This document shows, piece by piece, positions 51,331 through 61,705 of a stretch of 64,000 nucleotides of DNA; within the stretch, counting starts at the first letter, position 1; the number at the start of each line of letters is the position of its first letter. A model generated the notes under the pieces. It saw nothing but the letters and a program-made list of their open reading frames with translations, made no database searches and was not told the DNA's origin. Location: positions 806,001 to 870,000 of the forward strand of contig NC_015387.1 in NCBI RefSeq assembly GCF_000195335.1. Direction: 5' to 3'. This DNA is from Marinithermus hydrothermalis DSM 14884. GTDB taxonomy: Bacteria; Deinococcota; Deinococci; Deinococcales; Marinithermaceae. Made by a program: the position numbers and the translations under genes.

Positions 51331-53969
51331 AGCGCGAGGTAGATCGCTTAGGGCGGGCGCTCGGGCATGCGATCCGCACGCTCTCCGGGAAGAAGCTATT
51401 CGATTTGGAGGAGGAGGTGCGCGCCCTGACCAAACACCTCCGCGCGCATCCCGAAGACGCCGCGGCCCGCGCGCGGCTCGAGGCCCGCATCCGCAGCCTG
51501 AGCCTCGACGAGGCCGAGGGGTTGGTGCGTGCCTTCTCCACCTACTTTCACCTGGTGAACCTGGCGGAGGACCGGCACCGGGTGCGCGTGAACCGCTTGC
51601 GGGACGCCGAGGCCACCCCGGACGCGCCGCGCCCGGAGTCCCTGATGGGCCTCGTGGGGGAACTCAAGAAGCGAGGCTTCAGCGCTGAGGAGGCCGCCGC
51701 GCTGTTGCGGAAGGTGCGGCTGCACCTCACCTTTACCGCGCACCCCACCGAGACCCGCCGACGCACGGTACGGCACCACCTGCAAGCGATCGCACGCCTG
51801 CTCGAGCAGCTCGAGCAAGGCGCGGCCCCCCAGGAGGCCCTCGAGGCCCGGGTCTGCCTGCTCTGGGGCACGCAGGAGTTGCGTAAGACCCAGCCCAGCG
51901 TGACGGACGAGGTTAAGGGCGGGCTTTACTACCTCCAGACCACGCTTTGGGAGGCGTTGCCGCGGCTAGTTGAAGGGCTCGAACGCGCCTTCCAGGTCCA
52001 TTACGGCACGCGGGTCGCGCTCGAGCCGCCCGTGCGATTCCGCAGTTGGATCGGTGGGGACCGGGACGGAAACCCGAACGTTACGCCCGAGGTCACCGCA
52101 TGGGCCCAGCACCACGCCCGCGCGCGCCTTATCCAGCGGTACCTGGAGGCGCTTGATGGGCTGGTGCAGGCCCTGTCCCTTGCGGAGGAGCGGGTCCCGG
52201 TTCCGCGCGAGCTGCGCCTCGTGGCCGAGGGTTGGGCCGAGCGGCTGGGCCTACCCAAGCGTTTTCTGGGCGAGCCCTACCGGCGGTACCTGATGGCGCT
52301 GCACCGCCGATTGCGGGGCACGCTGGGCGAGCCGAACGGCGAGGCTTACTCCACGCCCCAGGCCTTCGTGGAGGACCTGGAGCGCGTCGAGCGCGGCCTC
52401 TTCCAGATCGGTCTGGACGCCGTGGTCCGTACCATGGTGCGCCCCCTCACCCTGCGGGCCAAGACCTACGGGTTGGACCTGGTGGCCCTGGACCTGCGCG
52501 AAGAGGCCCAACAGCACGCCGAAGCCGTAGCGGAGCTCCTCGAGGCGGCCGGCGTAACCGCGGACTACCGCGAACGCCCTCCAGAGTCCCGCGAGGCGCT
52601 ATTAACCGCGGAGCTTGCGAGCGCCCGGCCCCTCGCGCCCGTCGGGTACTCGCCCCGCACTCGAGCCCTCCGGGTCGCGCTCGAGGCCCTTCGTGCCTGG
52701 CGTGCTTACGGCGGGTACGTGATCAGCATGGCCCAACACCCCGCGGACGCGCTCGAGGTCTTCGTGCTCGCCCGAGAGGTGGGGTTGTACCGGCCGGGGC
52801 AGGCTCTGCCCTTTGATGTCGTGCCTTTGTTTGAGACGCTGGCCGACCTCGAGCGCGCCCCAGGGGTGGTGGCGCGGCTTTTGGAGAACCCGGTGTTCCG
52901 CGCGCACGTGAAGGCCCGGGGGGGCCTCGAGGTGATGATCGGGTACTCGGACTCCAACAAGGATGCGGGCTTCCTCGCGGCGAACTGGGCCCTCTACCGC
53001 GCGCAGGAAGGCATCGCTCGGGTCGCGCGCGCAGCAGGGGTGCCGGTCTTTTTCTTCCACGGGCGCGGCACAAGCACCGCGCGCGGGGGGGCTCCGGCAG
53101 GCCGGGCGATCGCAGCGCTGCCGTGGGGTACCGTGGGCATGCGCATGCGCCTCACCGAGCAGGGCGAGGCGCTCGCGGACCGGTACGCGCACGCGGAGCT
53201 GGCCCTGCGCCACCTGGAGCAGCTGCTCTACCACTTCGTCCTCGCCGCGGCGCGGGACCTGCGCGGTGAGGGAGACCCCCCCCCGAAGGCCTGGCTCGAG
53301 GCGATGGATCGCGCGGCCGCGCGGGCGGCCGAGGTGTACCGGGCGCTGCTCGCCGCCCCGGGGTTTTTTGAGTTTTACGAGGCGTTGACGCCGATCCGGG
53401 AGATCGCGGACCTGAAGATCGCTTCGCGTCCCGTGTACCGGCACGGCCGCGTGCGCGAGATCCGGGACCTGCGCGCGATCCCCTGGGTGATGTCCTGGGC
53501 GCAGGTGCGGGCGAATCTGCCCGGGTGGTTCGGGCTGGGCTCCGGCCTCGAGGTGCTCCCGCTGGAGCTGCGCCGCGCCATGTACCGGGGGTGGCCGTTT
53601 TTCGCTTCGGTACTGGAAAGCGCGGCGGTCAGCCTGGCCAAGGCGGACCTGGGGATTACCCGGAGCTACCTGCGGCTCGTGCCGGAGGCCCTCGCCCAGC
53701 GGTTTTTCCCGGTGATCGAAGCGGAGTTCGCGAAAAGCCGGCGCCTTTTGGAGGAGACCTTCGACCGGCCGCTTCTTTGGAACCAGCAAACCCTCGCGCG
53801 TTCGATCGCGTTACGGAACCCGTACGTGGACCCGATCAGCCACGTGCAGGCCGAGCTGCTCGCCCGTTACCGCAGCGCGCCGCCGGACGCGCCGGAGCGC
53901 GCGCAGCTCGAGCGGGCGTTGCTCGCGAGCCTCTTGGGGATCGCGGCGGGGCTGCGCAACACCGGGTGA
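51309..53969 (+). CDS. ppc: phosphoenolpyruvate carboxylase
   Basis: An 886-aa enzyme that makes oxaloacetate from PEP and bicarbonate, feeding the TCA cycle and amino acids. Catalytic His is in [42 protein letters not shown] and the C-terminal RNTG are all present. The flexible Gly loop reads [16 protein letters not shown] where most enzymes have GRGG(S/T)(V/I)GRGG; the key Arg is kept, and the change may be lineage-typical. The GTG lies in the end of ymdB. Confidence 0.96.
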   Translation: MDAFGVLKREVDRLGRALGHAIRTLSGKKLFDLEEEVRALTKHLRAHPEDAAARARLEARIRSLSLDEAEGLVRAFSTYFHLVNLAEDRHRVRVNRLRDAEATPDAPRPESLMGLVGELKKRGFSAEEAAALLRKVRLHLTFTAHPTETRRRTVRHHLQAIARLLEQLEQGAAPQEALEARVCLLWGTQELRKTQPSVTDEVKGGLYYLQTTLWEALPRLVEGLERAFQVHYGTRVALEPPVRFRSWIGGDRDGNPNVTPEVTAWAQHHARARLIQRYLEALDGLVQALSLAEERVPVPRELRLVAEGWAERLGLPKRFLGEPYRRYLMALHRRLRGTLGEPNGEAYSTPQAFVEDLERVERGLFQIGLDAVVRTMVRPLTLRAKTYGLDLVALDLREEAQQHAEAVAELLEAAGVTADYRERPPESREALLTAELASARPLAPVGYSPRTRALRVALEALRAWRAYGGYVISMAQHPADALEVFVLAREVGLYRPGQALPFDVVPLFETLADLERAPGVVARLLENPVFRAHVKARGGLEVMIGYSDSNKDAGFLAANWALYRAQEGIARVARAAGVPVFFFHGRGTSTARGGAPAGRAIAALPWGTVGMRMRLTEQGEALADRYAHAELALRHLEQLLYHFVLAAARDLRGEGDPPPKAWLEAMDRAAARAAEVYRALLAAPGFFEFYEALTPIREIADLKIASRPVYRHGRVREIRDLRAIPWVMSWAQVRANLPGWFGLGSGLEVLPLELRRAMYRGWPFFASVLESAAVSLAKADLGITRSYLRLVPEALAQRFFPVIEAEFAKSRRLLEETFDRPLLWNQQTLARSIALRNPYVDPISHVQAELLARYRSAPPDAPERAQLERALLASLLGIAAGLRNTG

Positions 53970-53991
53970 ACGCGGCCCGGTCGGCCTGGGA

Positions 53992-53997
53992 TAGAAT
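53992..53997 (+). promoter_or_regulatory. -10 box of the phosphodiesterase-NYN-queA operon (leaderless)
   Basis: TAGAAT, seven bases before the ATG at 54005. Confidence 0.55.
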
Positions 53998-54004
53998 AAG
54001 AGCG

Positions 54005-54751
54005 ATGCCCCTTCTGTACCATATCTCCGACATTCACGTGGCCAGCAAGTACTTCCTTCCGGAGTTAATGGAGCGTTTGATCGACGAGATCAACACGGTG
54101 GGGCCGGACCTGGTGGTGCTCTCGGGGGACCTGACCGATCGGGGGCTTCGCCACGAGTTCGAGGAAGCCAAGGCCTGGACGGACCGGATCCAGGTCCCCA
54201 TGCTGGTCACGCCGGGGAACCACGATTCGCGGAACGTAGGGTACATTCATTTCGAGGAGCTCTACGGGCCGCGCTACGCTACGCGGCGTTTGGAGGGGGT
54301 GTACGTGGTGGCGGCCGATTCCTCGGAGCCGGATTTGGACGAGGGCCGCATCGGCCGTACGATCTACCCGTGGCTCGAGGAGGCCCTCTCCACCGCGGAG
54401 CCTAGCGAGATCAAGGTGTTCGTGACGCACCACCATCTCCTCCCGGTGCCGGGAGCGGGCCGGGAGCGTAACATCCTCCAGGACGCGGGGGATTTGTTGA
54501 AGATCCTGGTGGATCACAAGGTGGACCTGGTATTAAACGGCCACAAGCACGTGCCTTGGGTGTGGCGTTTTGAAGGGATGCTGATCGTGAACGCCGGCAC
54601 CTCGACCACCAACCGAGTGCGGGGGCGGGGCCGGCCGAGTTACACCGTGATCGAGATCGACGGAGGAGAGATCACCGTGCGGCAACGTTACTTTGACGGG
54701 ACGGAGGAGACCGAGCACCGGCACCGGCCCGGGTGGAGGGTGGAGGTATGA
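54005..54751 (+). CDS. metallophosphoesterase (CpdA-like phosphodiesterase)
   Basis: A 248-aa calcineurin-like enzyme. All five motifs are visible: HISDIHVAS (6-14), LSGDLTDRG, TPGNHDSRN, FVTHHHLLP and LNGHKHVPW. The pattern resembles class III cyclic-nucleotide phosphodiesterases such as CpdA. The cyclase-domain protein at 58.1-61.3 kb could in principle supply the nucleotide, but that is inference. ATG at 54005 is leaderless. ATGA overlap with the next gene. Confidence 0.88.
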   Translation: MPLLYHISDIHVASKYFLPELMERLIDEINTVGPDLVVLSGDLTDRGLRHEFEEAKAWTDRIQVPMLVTPGNHDSRNVGYIHFEELYGPRYATRRLEGVYVVAADSSEPDLDEGRIGRTIYPWLEEALSTAEPSEIKVFVTHHHLLPVPGAGRERNILQDAGDLLKILVDHKVDLVLNGHKHVPWVWRFEGMLIVNAGTSTTNRVRGRGRPSYTVIEIDGGEITVRQRYFDGTEETEHRHRPGWRVEV

Positions 54752-55308
54752 AGGACAGCCTGGGTTGGCACCCAACGCAGCGCGTGGGGGTCTTCGTGGA
54801 CACCCAGAACCTGTACCACTCCGCGCGCGATTACTACGAGCGCACCGTGAACTTCGCGAGCCTCCTTAACTACGCCGTGGCCGGGCGGCAGCTGGTTCGG
54901 GCTACGGCGTACGTGGTGGAGCGCGACGGGGACACCTCCGCCTGGCCGTTCATCTACAAGCTCTCCACCATCGGGTACCGCGTGCGGCGTATGACGCTAC
55001 AGCTCCACCACACCACGGACGACGGTAAACCCATCTACGAGGGGAACTGGGACATGGGCATCGCCGCGGACATGGTGCGCTTGATGCACACCCTGGACGT
55101 GGTTGTGCTGGGCTCGGGGGATGGGGATTTCGTGGAGATCCTCGAGGTCCTGATGGAGCGCGGTATTCGCGTCGAGGTGGTCGCCTTCAAGGAAACCACC
55201 GCCCAGAAACTCATCGACGCGGTGGACAAGTTCACGCACCTGCCCGACATCCCGGACCCCTTCATGCCGCAACGGGAGCGCAGCTACCCGGGTGCGAGCG
55301 AGAAGTAG
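54748..55308 (+). CDS. NYN domain (LabA/DUF88) protein
   Basis: A 186-aa protein with an NYN/PIN-like fold: VGVFVDTQNLYHSARDYYERTVNF (nuclease Asp and Asn), AYVVERDGDTS, GNWDMGIAADMVRLMHTLDVVVLGSGDGDFVEILEVL and RGIRVEVVAFKETTA. The acidic residues of the PIN-like active site are kept, so RNase activity is possible. The ATG at 54748 overlaps the preceding stop and follows GGAGG. Confidence 0.9.
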   Translation: MKDSLGWHPTQRVGVFVDTQNLYHSARDYYERTVNFASLLNYAVAGRQLVRATAYVVERDGDTSAWPFIYKLSTIGYRVRRMTLQLHHTTDDGKPIYEGNWDMGIAADMVRLMHTLDVVVLGSGDGDFVEILEVLMERGIRVEVVAFKETTAQKLIDAVDKFTHLPDIPDPFMPQRERSYPGASEK

Positions 55309-55326
55309 CCCGTGGGGGGAGGATCG

Positions 55327-56355
55327 ATGCCGCGCATGGCCGACGGTACCCGCCTTGAGGACTACGCCTACGACCTGCCCCCGGAACGGATCGCGCAGCA
55401 GGGGGCCGAGCCGCGGGACAGCGCCCGCATGATGGTGCTCCACCGAGAGACGGGGCGCCTCGAGCACCGCATCTTCCGCGAGATCCCGGCGTACCTAAGG
55501 CCGGGGGATGTGCTGGTCCTGAACCAAACCAAGGTGATTCCCGCGCGGACCGTGGCCCGCAAACCGACGGGTGCGGTGCTCGAGGTGCTCTTGTTGCGCG
55601 AGGAGGTTGCGGGGCGTTGGCGGGCCCTGGTGCGTCCCGGTCGGCGGGCTAGGGTGGGGGCTGAGCTCCACTTCGACGAGGGCTTGCGCGCGGTGGTGGA
55701 GGGCATCGGGGAGGGTGGGGAGCGCATCCTGCGGTTTGCCGGGGATGTGTGGGCCCACCTCGAGCGGATCGGCCGGACCCCCCTCCCGCCCTACATCCAC
55801 GCCGAGGTGCGCCCCGAGCGGTACCAGACCGTGTTCGCGCGCGTGCCGGGCTCGGTCGCCGCGCCCACGGCGGGGCTGCACTTCACGCCGGAACTCTTGG
55901 CGCGCCTGGAGGGGATGGGCGTGGAGGTGCGCTACCTCACGCTCCACGTGGGGCCCGGGACCTTCAAGCCCGTGAAGGACTCGATCGAACGGCACGTGAT
56001 GCACGAGGAGGCCTACCACGTGCCGGAGGAAACCGCCCGGGCCGTGAACCGCGCGAAGGCCGAGGGTCGCCGCGTGGTTGCGGTGGGCACCACCGTGGTG
56101 CGGGCGCTCGAGTCGGCCTGGCGCGCAGGGGAGGGCGTGCGCGCGGGGGAGGGGGCGACCCGGCTCTTCATCCGCCCCCCCTACACGTTTCACGCGGTGG
56201 ACGCGCTCGTCACGAACTTCCACCTGCCTCGCTCCACCCTGTTGATGCTCGTGGCGGCCTTCGCGGGGTACGAGACCACGATGCGGGCCTACCGAACCGC
56301 GGTGGCGGAAGGCTACCGCTTTTATAGCCTGGGCGACGCGATGCTGATCCTCTAG
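55327..56355 (+). CDS. queA: S-adenosylmethionine:tRNA ribosyltransferase-isomerase
   Basis: A 342-aa enzyme of queuosine biosynthesis that transfers and isomerises the ribose of SAM onto preQ1-modified tRNA. Family segments: LEDYAYDLPPERIAQ, RDSARMMVLHRETG, VPGSVAAPTAGLHFT, YLTLHVGPGTFKPV, HVMHEEAYHV and FHAVDALVTNFHLPRSTLLMLV. The ATG at 55327 follows GGGGAGGA and fits the conserved start. It converges on dnaG with a four-base overlap. Confidence 0.96.
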   Translation: MPRMADGTRLEDYAYDLPPERIAQQGAEPRDSARMMVLHRETGRLEHRIFREIPAYLRPGDVLVLNQTKVIPARTVARKPTGAVLEVLLLREEVAGRWRALVRPGRRARVGAELHFDEGLRAVVEGIGEGGERILRFAGDVWAHLERIGRTPLPPYIHAEVRPERYQTVFARVPGSVAAPTAGLHFTPELLARLEGMGVEVRYLTLHVGPGTFKPVKDSIERHVMHEEAYHVPEETARAVNRAKAEGRRVVAVGTTVVRALESAWRAGEGVRAGEGATRLFIRPPYTFHAVDALVTNFHLPRSTLLMLVAAFAGYETTMRAYRTAVAEGYRFYSLGDAMLIL

Positions 56356-58112
56356 GGTCGCTTGTACAACCGACGCTCCGCCTCGATCGCCTTCTGCACC
56401 TCCTGGATTTCCTTGAGGAGGACGATGGGGTCCTCGGGGTTTTGCTTGAGTTCGGCCTTGAGGCGCTCGAGTCGGGCCGTTAGGTAGGCCTCGCGCAGGC
56501 GGGCCATGCTCTTATCTAGGCTCGCTGCGAGGTCGGGGATCGTGCCGCCGGCGAGCATGAGGCGCTCGAAAAGACGTGCGCCCTCCCCGCGTTTTTCAAA
56601 GTGGTGCAGGATGCGCTCGGGGCTAAAGTATTCCTTCCTAGCGACCTCGATAAATTCCGCGAGGAACGAGTCTGGGGGGGGCCAGGTGTGGTCCTCCACG
56701 TACTGCACCCATGTGCGCAGCTCCTCCTGCGGGGCGGAGAGGAGGAGCGCGATGATGTCGAGCTCTAGCAAGAGCGTCTTGTCGCGCGGTTCACGGGTGG
56801 TGGGCGTCATCCCGCGCACCTGCTCCGTAGTGAGCGTCTCGGTACGGCGGCGCTTTTTTTGCGTGAGGATCACGTCCTCGAGCGCGCGGGGATCGATCGC
56901 CAGCCGGTCGATGATGAGCGCCTTGAGCGCCTCGGCGACCGGATCGAACGGTTCCGCTTGCACCAGTCGCGGGAGGAGGGCTTGTAGGACGCGGCGCTTG
57001 GCCTCGGGGCGCGTGAGGTCGAGCCCTGCGCTCGCGGCTTCAAAGCGGAACTCGACCTCGGAGAGCGCGCGCTCCAGGGCTTCCTGGAAGACCTGTGCGC
57101 CGTTCGGGAGTACGAGCAGGTCACCCGGGTCTTGCCCCTCGGGCAGGCGCGCGGCGTAGACGAGGAAGCTTCTAGCGATCTCGAGGTCCAGCCCCGCGAG
57201 CGTGGCCTTGCGGCCGGCTTCGTCCGCGTCGAAGGCCAGGTACACGCGCTCCACGCCCGCCCGCTTCAACAACAGGGCCTGGTCGGGGCTTAGCGCGGAG
57301 CCTAGCACGGCGACCGCTTCCGGCCAGCCCATCTGGTGCAGGGCGATCACGTCGAACAACCCCTCCACCACTACGGCCTGCCGCCGTTCGCGAAGCGCGG
57401 CGCGAGCCTGCGCGTACCCGTACAGGAGCTCGCTCTTCTTGAAGATCGGGGTCTCCGGCGTGTTCAGGTACTTGGGTGTGTCCTCTGGGTTCAGCACCCG
57501 ACCGGTGAAGGCCACGACCCGGCCCAAAGGATCGTGGATGGGGAAGATGACCCGGTCCCGGAAGCGGTCAAAGACCCGCCCGTTTCGCTCAATAAGCAAC
57601 CCCGCCTCGACCCCTTGCCGCGGGTCCACCCCGTGCTTTTGCAGGTAGCGCAGGAGCCCATCCCACCCTGGGGGCGCGTATCCTAGGGCGAACCGCTCGA
57701 CGGAAGCCTCCGTAAGGCCCCGTCGCTGCAGGTACGCCCAGGCCTTCCCCTCGAGGTGGGAGCGAAAGTAGGCCAGGGCCAGCTCGTTGATCTCCAGTAA
57801 CTCGCGCCGGGGTTTTGCGTTCCGCTCGGCGCGTGGAAGCTCGACGCCCGTCTCTTGAGCGAGCTTTTCCAGGGCCTCCTGGAAGGTGATCCCCTCGATG
57901 CGCTCGAGGAAGCTGAACGCGTCCCCGCCGGCCTTGCACCCAAAGCAGTAGAAGAGCCCCTTCTCCTCGTCCACGTGGAAGGAGGGGGTTTTCTCCTTGT
58001 GGAAGGGGCAAAGACCCTTCCAGCGCCCCTTGCCTGCGGGGCGCAACGCGACGTAACGTTCAACGAGCCCTTTGAAGTCCAGCCGGGCCCGAATGGCCTC
58101 GCGGGGGTCCAT
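56352..58112 (-). CDS. dnaG: DNA primase
   Basis: A 586-aa primase. The zinc-binding domain (about 36-65) has [18 protein letters not shown] and [13 protein letters not shown]. The Toprim domain carries [15 protein letters not shown] and [17 protein letters not shown], and the C-terminal helical part would contact DnaB. It begins three bases after the stop of the large cyclase-domain gene, so it is the last gene of that operon. No rpoD or rpsU follows, unlike the E. coli macromolecular-synthesis operon. Confidence 0.96.
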   Translation of the reverse strand: MDPREAIRARLDFKGLVERYVALRPAGKGRWKGLCPFHKEKTPSFHVDEEKGLFYCFGCKAGGDAFSFLERIEGITFQEALEKLAQETGVELPRAERNAKPRRELLEINELALAYFRSHLEGKAWAYLQRRGLTEASVERFALGYAPPGWDGLLRYLQKHGVDPRQGVEAGLLIERNGRVFDRFRDRVIFPIHDPLGRVVAFTGRVLNPEDTPKYLNTPETPIFKKSELLYGYAQARAALRERRQAVVVEGLFDVIALHQMGWPEAVAVLGSALSPDQALLLKRAGVERVYLAFDADEAGRKATLAGLDLEIARSFLVYAARLPEGQDPGDLLVLPNGAQVFQEALERALSEVEFRFEAASAGLDLTRPEAKRRVLQALLPRLVQAEPFDPVAEALKALIIDRLAIDPRALEDVILTQKKRRRTETLTTEQVRGMTPTTREPRDKTLLLELDIIALLLSAPQEELRTWVQYVEDHTWPPPDSFLAEFIEVARKEYFSPERILHHFEKRGEGARLFERLMLAGGTIPDLAASLDKSMARLREAYLTARLERLKAELKQNPEDPIVLLKEIQEVQKAIEAERRLYKRP

Positions 58113-58115
58113 GGC

Positions 58116-61100
58116 TTACCTCAACAGTTTACTCGCGCGGAGGGCTTCCTTCCAGGCGTACCGCGCCCACCCCCCTAGGATACCGTAGCCTTCCAGTTTC
58201 CGTGAGGGAACCGGGGAAACGGTCTGCCCTAGACGCACCAACAGGCTGCGCCGCCAGAGCTCTATCGCGGGCAGGCTTGCGGTGAAGTTCAGCAGGTGGT
58301 CCACCTTGCGTCCCTCGGCCAGCTCGAGCTCCGCCCGGAGGATGCGGGCTACCTGGTGAAACCCCATGAACCCGGTTTTGGCTGTGTGGTGCAGCAGGTA
58401 CTGTGCGAGGGCGCGGGTGCGGGCGATGTCGCGCGGACGCAGGTACAGGGCAAGCGCGCACAGTGTGAGGTAGCGGGCGTACGGGTTTCTTCCGGTGTGC
58501 GCCCAGCGGAGCGCGGTGCGAAAGTACGCGCGGGGGTCTTGCTCCGTTTGCCACGCACGGATCCCCAGGGCGGCGTGCACGAAAGCCTGCACGTCCGGGT
58601 GAGGTTGGGAGACGAGTTCCTGGCTCAGCTCGCAAAAACGCGCTTCGGATCGTTTGTCGGGCTTCAAGGCGTGGGCCAGCGCGAGCAGCGCCCCGGCCCA
58701 AGGGTGACGGGTACGCGCGTACACGGTTTCTCCCAACGCCACCGCTTCCGGCAGGTGGCCGGTTTCGATCAGGTACCGCAGGTACACCCCATACACCCGT
58801 GCTTCTTCCTCCGAGGTGCGCGCCTCCTCAAACATCGCGCGCGCCTTCTCCAGCTGCTGGCGGGCCGCCTCGTAGTTACCTTGATCCAGGTACAGCCCCC
58901 CCGTGACCGCGTGCACGACCGCGACGAGCGCCGGGTGGAGGTCCTGGGCCTGCTCGAGCGCCCGCTCACTCCAGGTCATGGCTGCGGCGGGGTGGCCTTG
59001 GCGCCACAAGAGTCCGGAGATTTCAAGCGCGGCCTTCACGGCCTCGTAAGCTTGACCGAGGCGCAAGCAGCGGGCGTACCCCTCCTCGAAGGTCCGGCGC
59101 GCTGATTCCATTTTGTGCAGTTGCTTCAATGCCTCGCCGCGTACCAGGAGAAGCTCCGCCGCGAGTGGGCTGTCCTCAGGCACCTCGGGCAACAGCGCCT
59201 CGGTACGCGAGAGCGCGAGGGAGGCGGGTTCTAACCGCGCGAGGGAGAGTTGGGCGCGCAGGTCGTTCGGACGAGCCGCGAGGTACGCCTGGAGCGCGAG
59301 CGCTTCGCGGGCCTCCTTGTCCCGCCGAAGCTCGCTCAAGGCGAGGCCAACGTAGTAGTGCCGGTCGGGCTCGGGCAGGGTTTGCGCCCACTCAAGGGCT
59401 TGTTTGGGGGTGCCCCGCGCGAGCGCGAGCTGCGCCAGGTCGCGGCGGGCCGCTTGGCGCAACGCGTCGGTGGGTGCGATCTCGAGGGCCTGCCGATAGA
59501 AGAGTTCCGCCTGGGAGAGCATTCCGGACTGGGCGGCGCGCTGCGCGGCGACGCGCAGCATACGGTAGGCGCGCTCGTGCTCCCCTGCCTTGGCGTAGTG
59601 GTGCGCAGCGGACTGGGCCCATCCCGGATGCCCTTTCTTAACCAGCCACTCCGCAATCTTCCGGTGCCAAGCCGTTCGCTGAGGCAAGGGCACCAGTTCA
59701 AGCGCCGCCACCGGGTAGAACGGATCGGTGAAGCTGTACTGCTCCTCGTCCGGCATCAGGCTTTGCGTGCGCTTCAGGTACCCCTCCGCCACCAGGCGGG
59801 CGAGCGCCGGACGGGGATCATGCTTCAAAATCTGTTGTAACAGACCAGCCCACGTGTGCTGCCCGCACACGCTCGCCGCGAGCAGCGCGGTGCGCGCCTC
59901 GACCGGCAGGGTGTCCATCCGGGATTGCAGCGCTGCGGCCAAGGACGAGGCAGGCTGAGGCATGAGCGCTAGGAAACGCATCACCAAAGGGATGCCCCCG
60001 CTTTGGCGGTAGATATGCTCGAGGGCTTCCGGGCTGAGGTTGGGACGAAGGTGGCGCAGGTACGCCTGCCCAGCCTCCGGCGGTAAAGGCCCTACGTGCA
60101 GCGAGGTGCGCCAGTAGTCCTTGCGCGAGGTCGCGAGGAGGAGGATCCGGCCCCACTGCCCCTCAGCGAAGCGGTGCGTGAGCTGGCGCACCGTTTCCGG
60201 GGCGGCGTGCAGGTCCTCGAGCACCACCACCAAGGGTTTTTCCTCGGCGAGGGTGCGAAGTACGTGCAACCAGGCCTCGATGAGCGCTTCCTCGAGCTGT
60301 GCTCCGCTTAAGGGAGGCTTGGCTTGAAGGCCTAGGCTGAAGGCGAGAACGGGACGCAGGGAGGCGGGGAGGGGCAGCGCGTCGAGCCACGCTTCCGGAG
60401 GTCCTAGGATCTCCTGGAAGAACTCGCGTAGGGTGAGGCGTAACGGCGCCTCCAGACTGAGACGGGGGCTCCAGAGGACGCGGGTCGCGTCTCCAAGGTC
60501 TTCGCAGAACGCCTCGATGAGCCGGGTTTTCCCCGATCCCATCGGCCCCACCACGGGAACCAGGCGGTTATGCCCTTGTTGGACCTCGGCGAAGGCTGCG
60601 CGAAGCGCGGCGAGTTCCTGCTCGCGGCCGAAGAGCGCAGGGTCGCGGCGCTGCCACCCCGAGAAGCGGTAGGTTCGTACGGGGATGGAAAACCCCTTGG
60701 CCGTAAGGGGCTCAAGGGGCTCCAGCTGCGCCTCAGGCACAAGACTTGCGGTGGTTTCATCCACCCAGATCTCGCCGGGCGGCGCGGCCTGAGTGAGGCG
60801 CTGGGCCAGGTTCACGGGCGGCCCCAGGACGGTCTGGTGCGCTTCGCGTTGCCCACCCAACGGCGCGGCCAGTATCATCCCGGTCGCGATCCCCACCCGG
60901 CCTATAAGCGGGATGTCCTTAGCGCGTGCGAGGGCCTGGTTGCGCGCTACCATGCACGCCGCGGCCCTTAAGGCGTTGTGGGGGTCCTCCTCGTGGCTCT
61001 GATGCAACCCAAAGACCGCGAGCATCCCGTCCCCAAGGAACTGCTCCACGCTGCCGCCGTGCTGCTCGACGCACTGCGCGGTAGCGGAAAGCACCTGGTT

Positions 61101-61283
61101 CACCACACTCCAGGTCTCCTCGAGGCCGTGTGCTTGCGCGTAGGCCGTGAAGCGCGACAAATCGAAGAACAACACCGTAGCCCAGCGGCGCGCCTGCTCC
61201 GACGCGGCGCTCAAGGGATTGCCGCAGAGCCCGCAGTACCGGAACTCCGGAGGGTTTCGATAGCCGCAGTGCGCACACCTCAT
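58116..61283 (-). CDS. large signalling protein: zinc ribbon, class III cyclase domain, AAA ATPase, TPR repeats
   Basis: A 1055-aa cytosolic protein. Order: zinc ribbon CAHC...CGLC (3-20); class III nucleotidyl cyclase domain (about 33-190) with metal Asp41 (FFDLSRFT) and Asp85 (FLGDGMLAVFG) and the catalytic Asn158 and Arg162 (VNLAQRL); AAA/STAND ATPase from about 219, Walker A GPMGSGKT (246-253) and Walker B PLVVVLEDLHAA; then from about 560 to the end TPR-like helical repeats. The cyclase residues are kept, so cyclic-nucleotide synthesis gated by ATPase/TPR is plausible. ATGA overlap with the preceding gene. Confidence 0.88.
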   Translation of the reverse strand: MRCAHCGYRNPPEFRYCGLCGNPLSAASEQARRWATVLFFDLSRFTAYAQAHGLEETWSVVNQVLSATAQCVEQHGGSVEQFLGDGMLAVFGLHQSHEEDPHNALRAAACMVARNQALARAKDIPLIGRVGIATGMILAAPLGGQREAHQTVLGPPVNLAQRLTQAAPPGEIWVDETTASLVPEAQLEPLEPLTAKGFSIPVRTYRFSGWQRRDPALFGREQELAALRAAFAEVQQGHNRLVPVVGPMGSGKTRLIEAFCEDLGDATRVLWSPRLSLEAPLRLTLREFFQEILGPPEAWLDALPLPASLRPVLAFSLGLQAKPPLSGAQLEEALIEAWLHVLRTLAEEKPLVVVLEDLHAAPETVRQLTHRFAEGQWGRILLLATSRKDYWRTSLHVGPLPPEAGQAYLRHLRPNLSPEALEHIYRQSGGIPLVMRFLALMPQPASSLAAALQSRMDTLPVEARTALLAASVCGQHTWAGLLQQILKHDPRPALARLVAEGYLKRTQSLMPDEEQYSFTDPFYPVAALELVPLPQRTAWHRKIAEWLVKKGHPGWAQSAAHHYAKAGEHERAYRMLRVAAQRAAQSGMLSQAELFYRQALEIAPTDALRQAARRDLAQLALARGTPKQALEWAQTLPEPDRHYYVGLALSELRRDKEAREALALQAYLAARPNDLRAQLSLARLEPASLALSRTEALLPEVPEDSPLAAELLLVRGEALKQLHKMESARRTFEEGYARCLRLGQAYEAVKAALEISGLLWRQGHPAAAMTWSERALEQAQDLHPALVAVVHAVTGGLYLDQGNYEAARQQLEKARAMFEEARTSEEEARVYGVYLRYLIETGHLPEAVALGETVYARTRHPWAGALLALAHALKPDKRSEARFCELSQELVSQPHPDVQAFVHAALGIRAWQTEQDPRAYFRTALRWAHTGRNPYARYLTLCALALYLRPRDIARTRALAQYLLHHTAKTGFMGFHQVARILRAELELAEGRKVDHLLNFTASLPAIELWRRSLLVRLGQTVSPVPSRKLEGYGILGGWARYAWKEALRASKLLR

Positions 61284-61693
61284 CGCTCGAGCCGGAACCC
61301 CATCAAAGGCGGAGCAGTCACGACCTCTAGGGGTAACCCCGCCTCGAGCGGTTCCTCAGAGGCCAGCACGATCGGGATGCCCACGTCTAAGTGGTAAAAC
61401 CAGGGCTCGATCGGCTGCACGATCCGGCCTCGGAGCCGGTACCGCCCGCCCGAAAGCCGCCATGCGCCCGGCCGGTCCTCGTGGTAGCGGTAACGTTCCA
61501 GCACCCCGTGCACGATCACCTCAACCGGTCCGTTCGGGCTAGGCGGAGGGGATCGGTCGAAGAGGTGCAACACCCCCACGGGGCACGCCAGCTCGAGTAC
61601 GGGGCTGCCGAGGGGCGTGGGGTAAGCGTAACCACGCGTGGCGTAAGCGGCGAATCGCTGAGTGAACTCCTCCACGCTTTCCTCGAGCACCAT
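61280..61693 (-). CDS. hypothetical protein, 137 aa
   Basis: First gene of the operon with the cyclase-domain protein and dnaG. The product is soluble and beta-rich with no signal peptide; notable blocks are GRYRLRGRIVQPIEPWFYHLDVGIPIVLASEEP and LERYRYHEDRPGAWRL. I do not recognise a family. It starts with ATG at 61693, leaderless, and overlaps the next gene as ATGA. Tight linkage to the cyclase protein suggests a related role, but that is inference. Confidence 0.75.
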   Translation of the reverse strand: MVLEESVEEFTQRFAAYATRGYAYPTPLGSPVLELACPVGVLHLFDRSPPPSPNGPVEVIVHGVLERYRYHEDRPGAWRLSGGRYRLRGRIVQPIEPWFYHLDVGIPIVLASEEPLEAGLPLEVVTAPPLMGFRLER

Positions 61694-61699
61694 GCCTAA

Positions 61700-61705
61700 A
61701 TTCTA
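61700..61705 (-). promoter_or_regulatory. -10 box of the hypothetical-cyclase-dnaG operon (leaderless)
   Basis: TAGAAT on the minus strand, six bases before the ATG at 61693; a -35-like TTGATC (61725-61730) lies 19 bp upstream. Confidence 0.6.

Noticed and set aside
53088-53130. Altered Gly loop in PEP carboxylase as loss of function
   Set aside because: The essential Arg and all other motifs are kept; the change is probably typical of the lineage.
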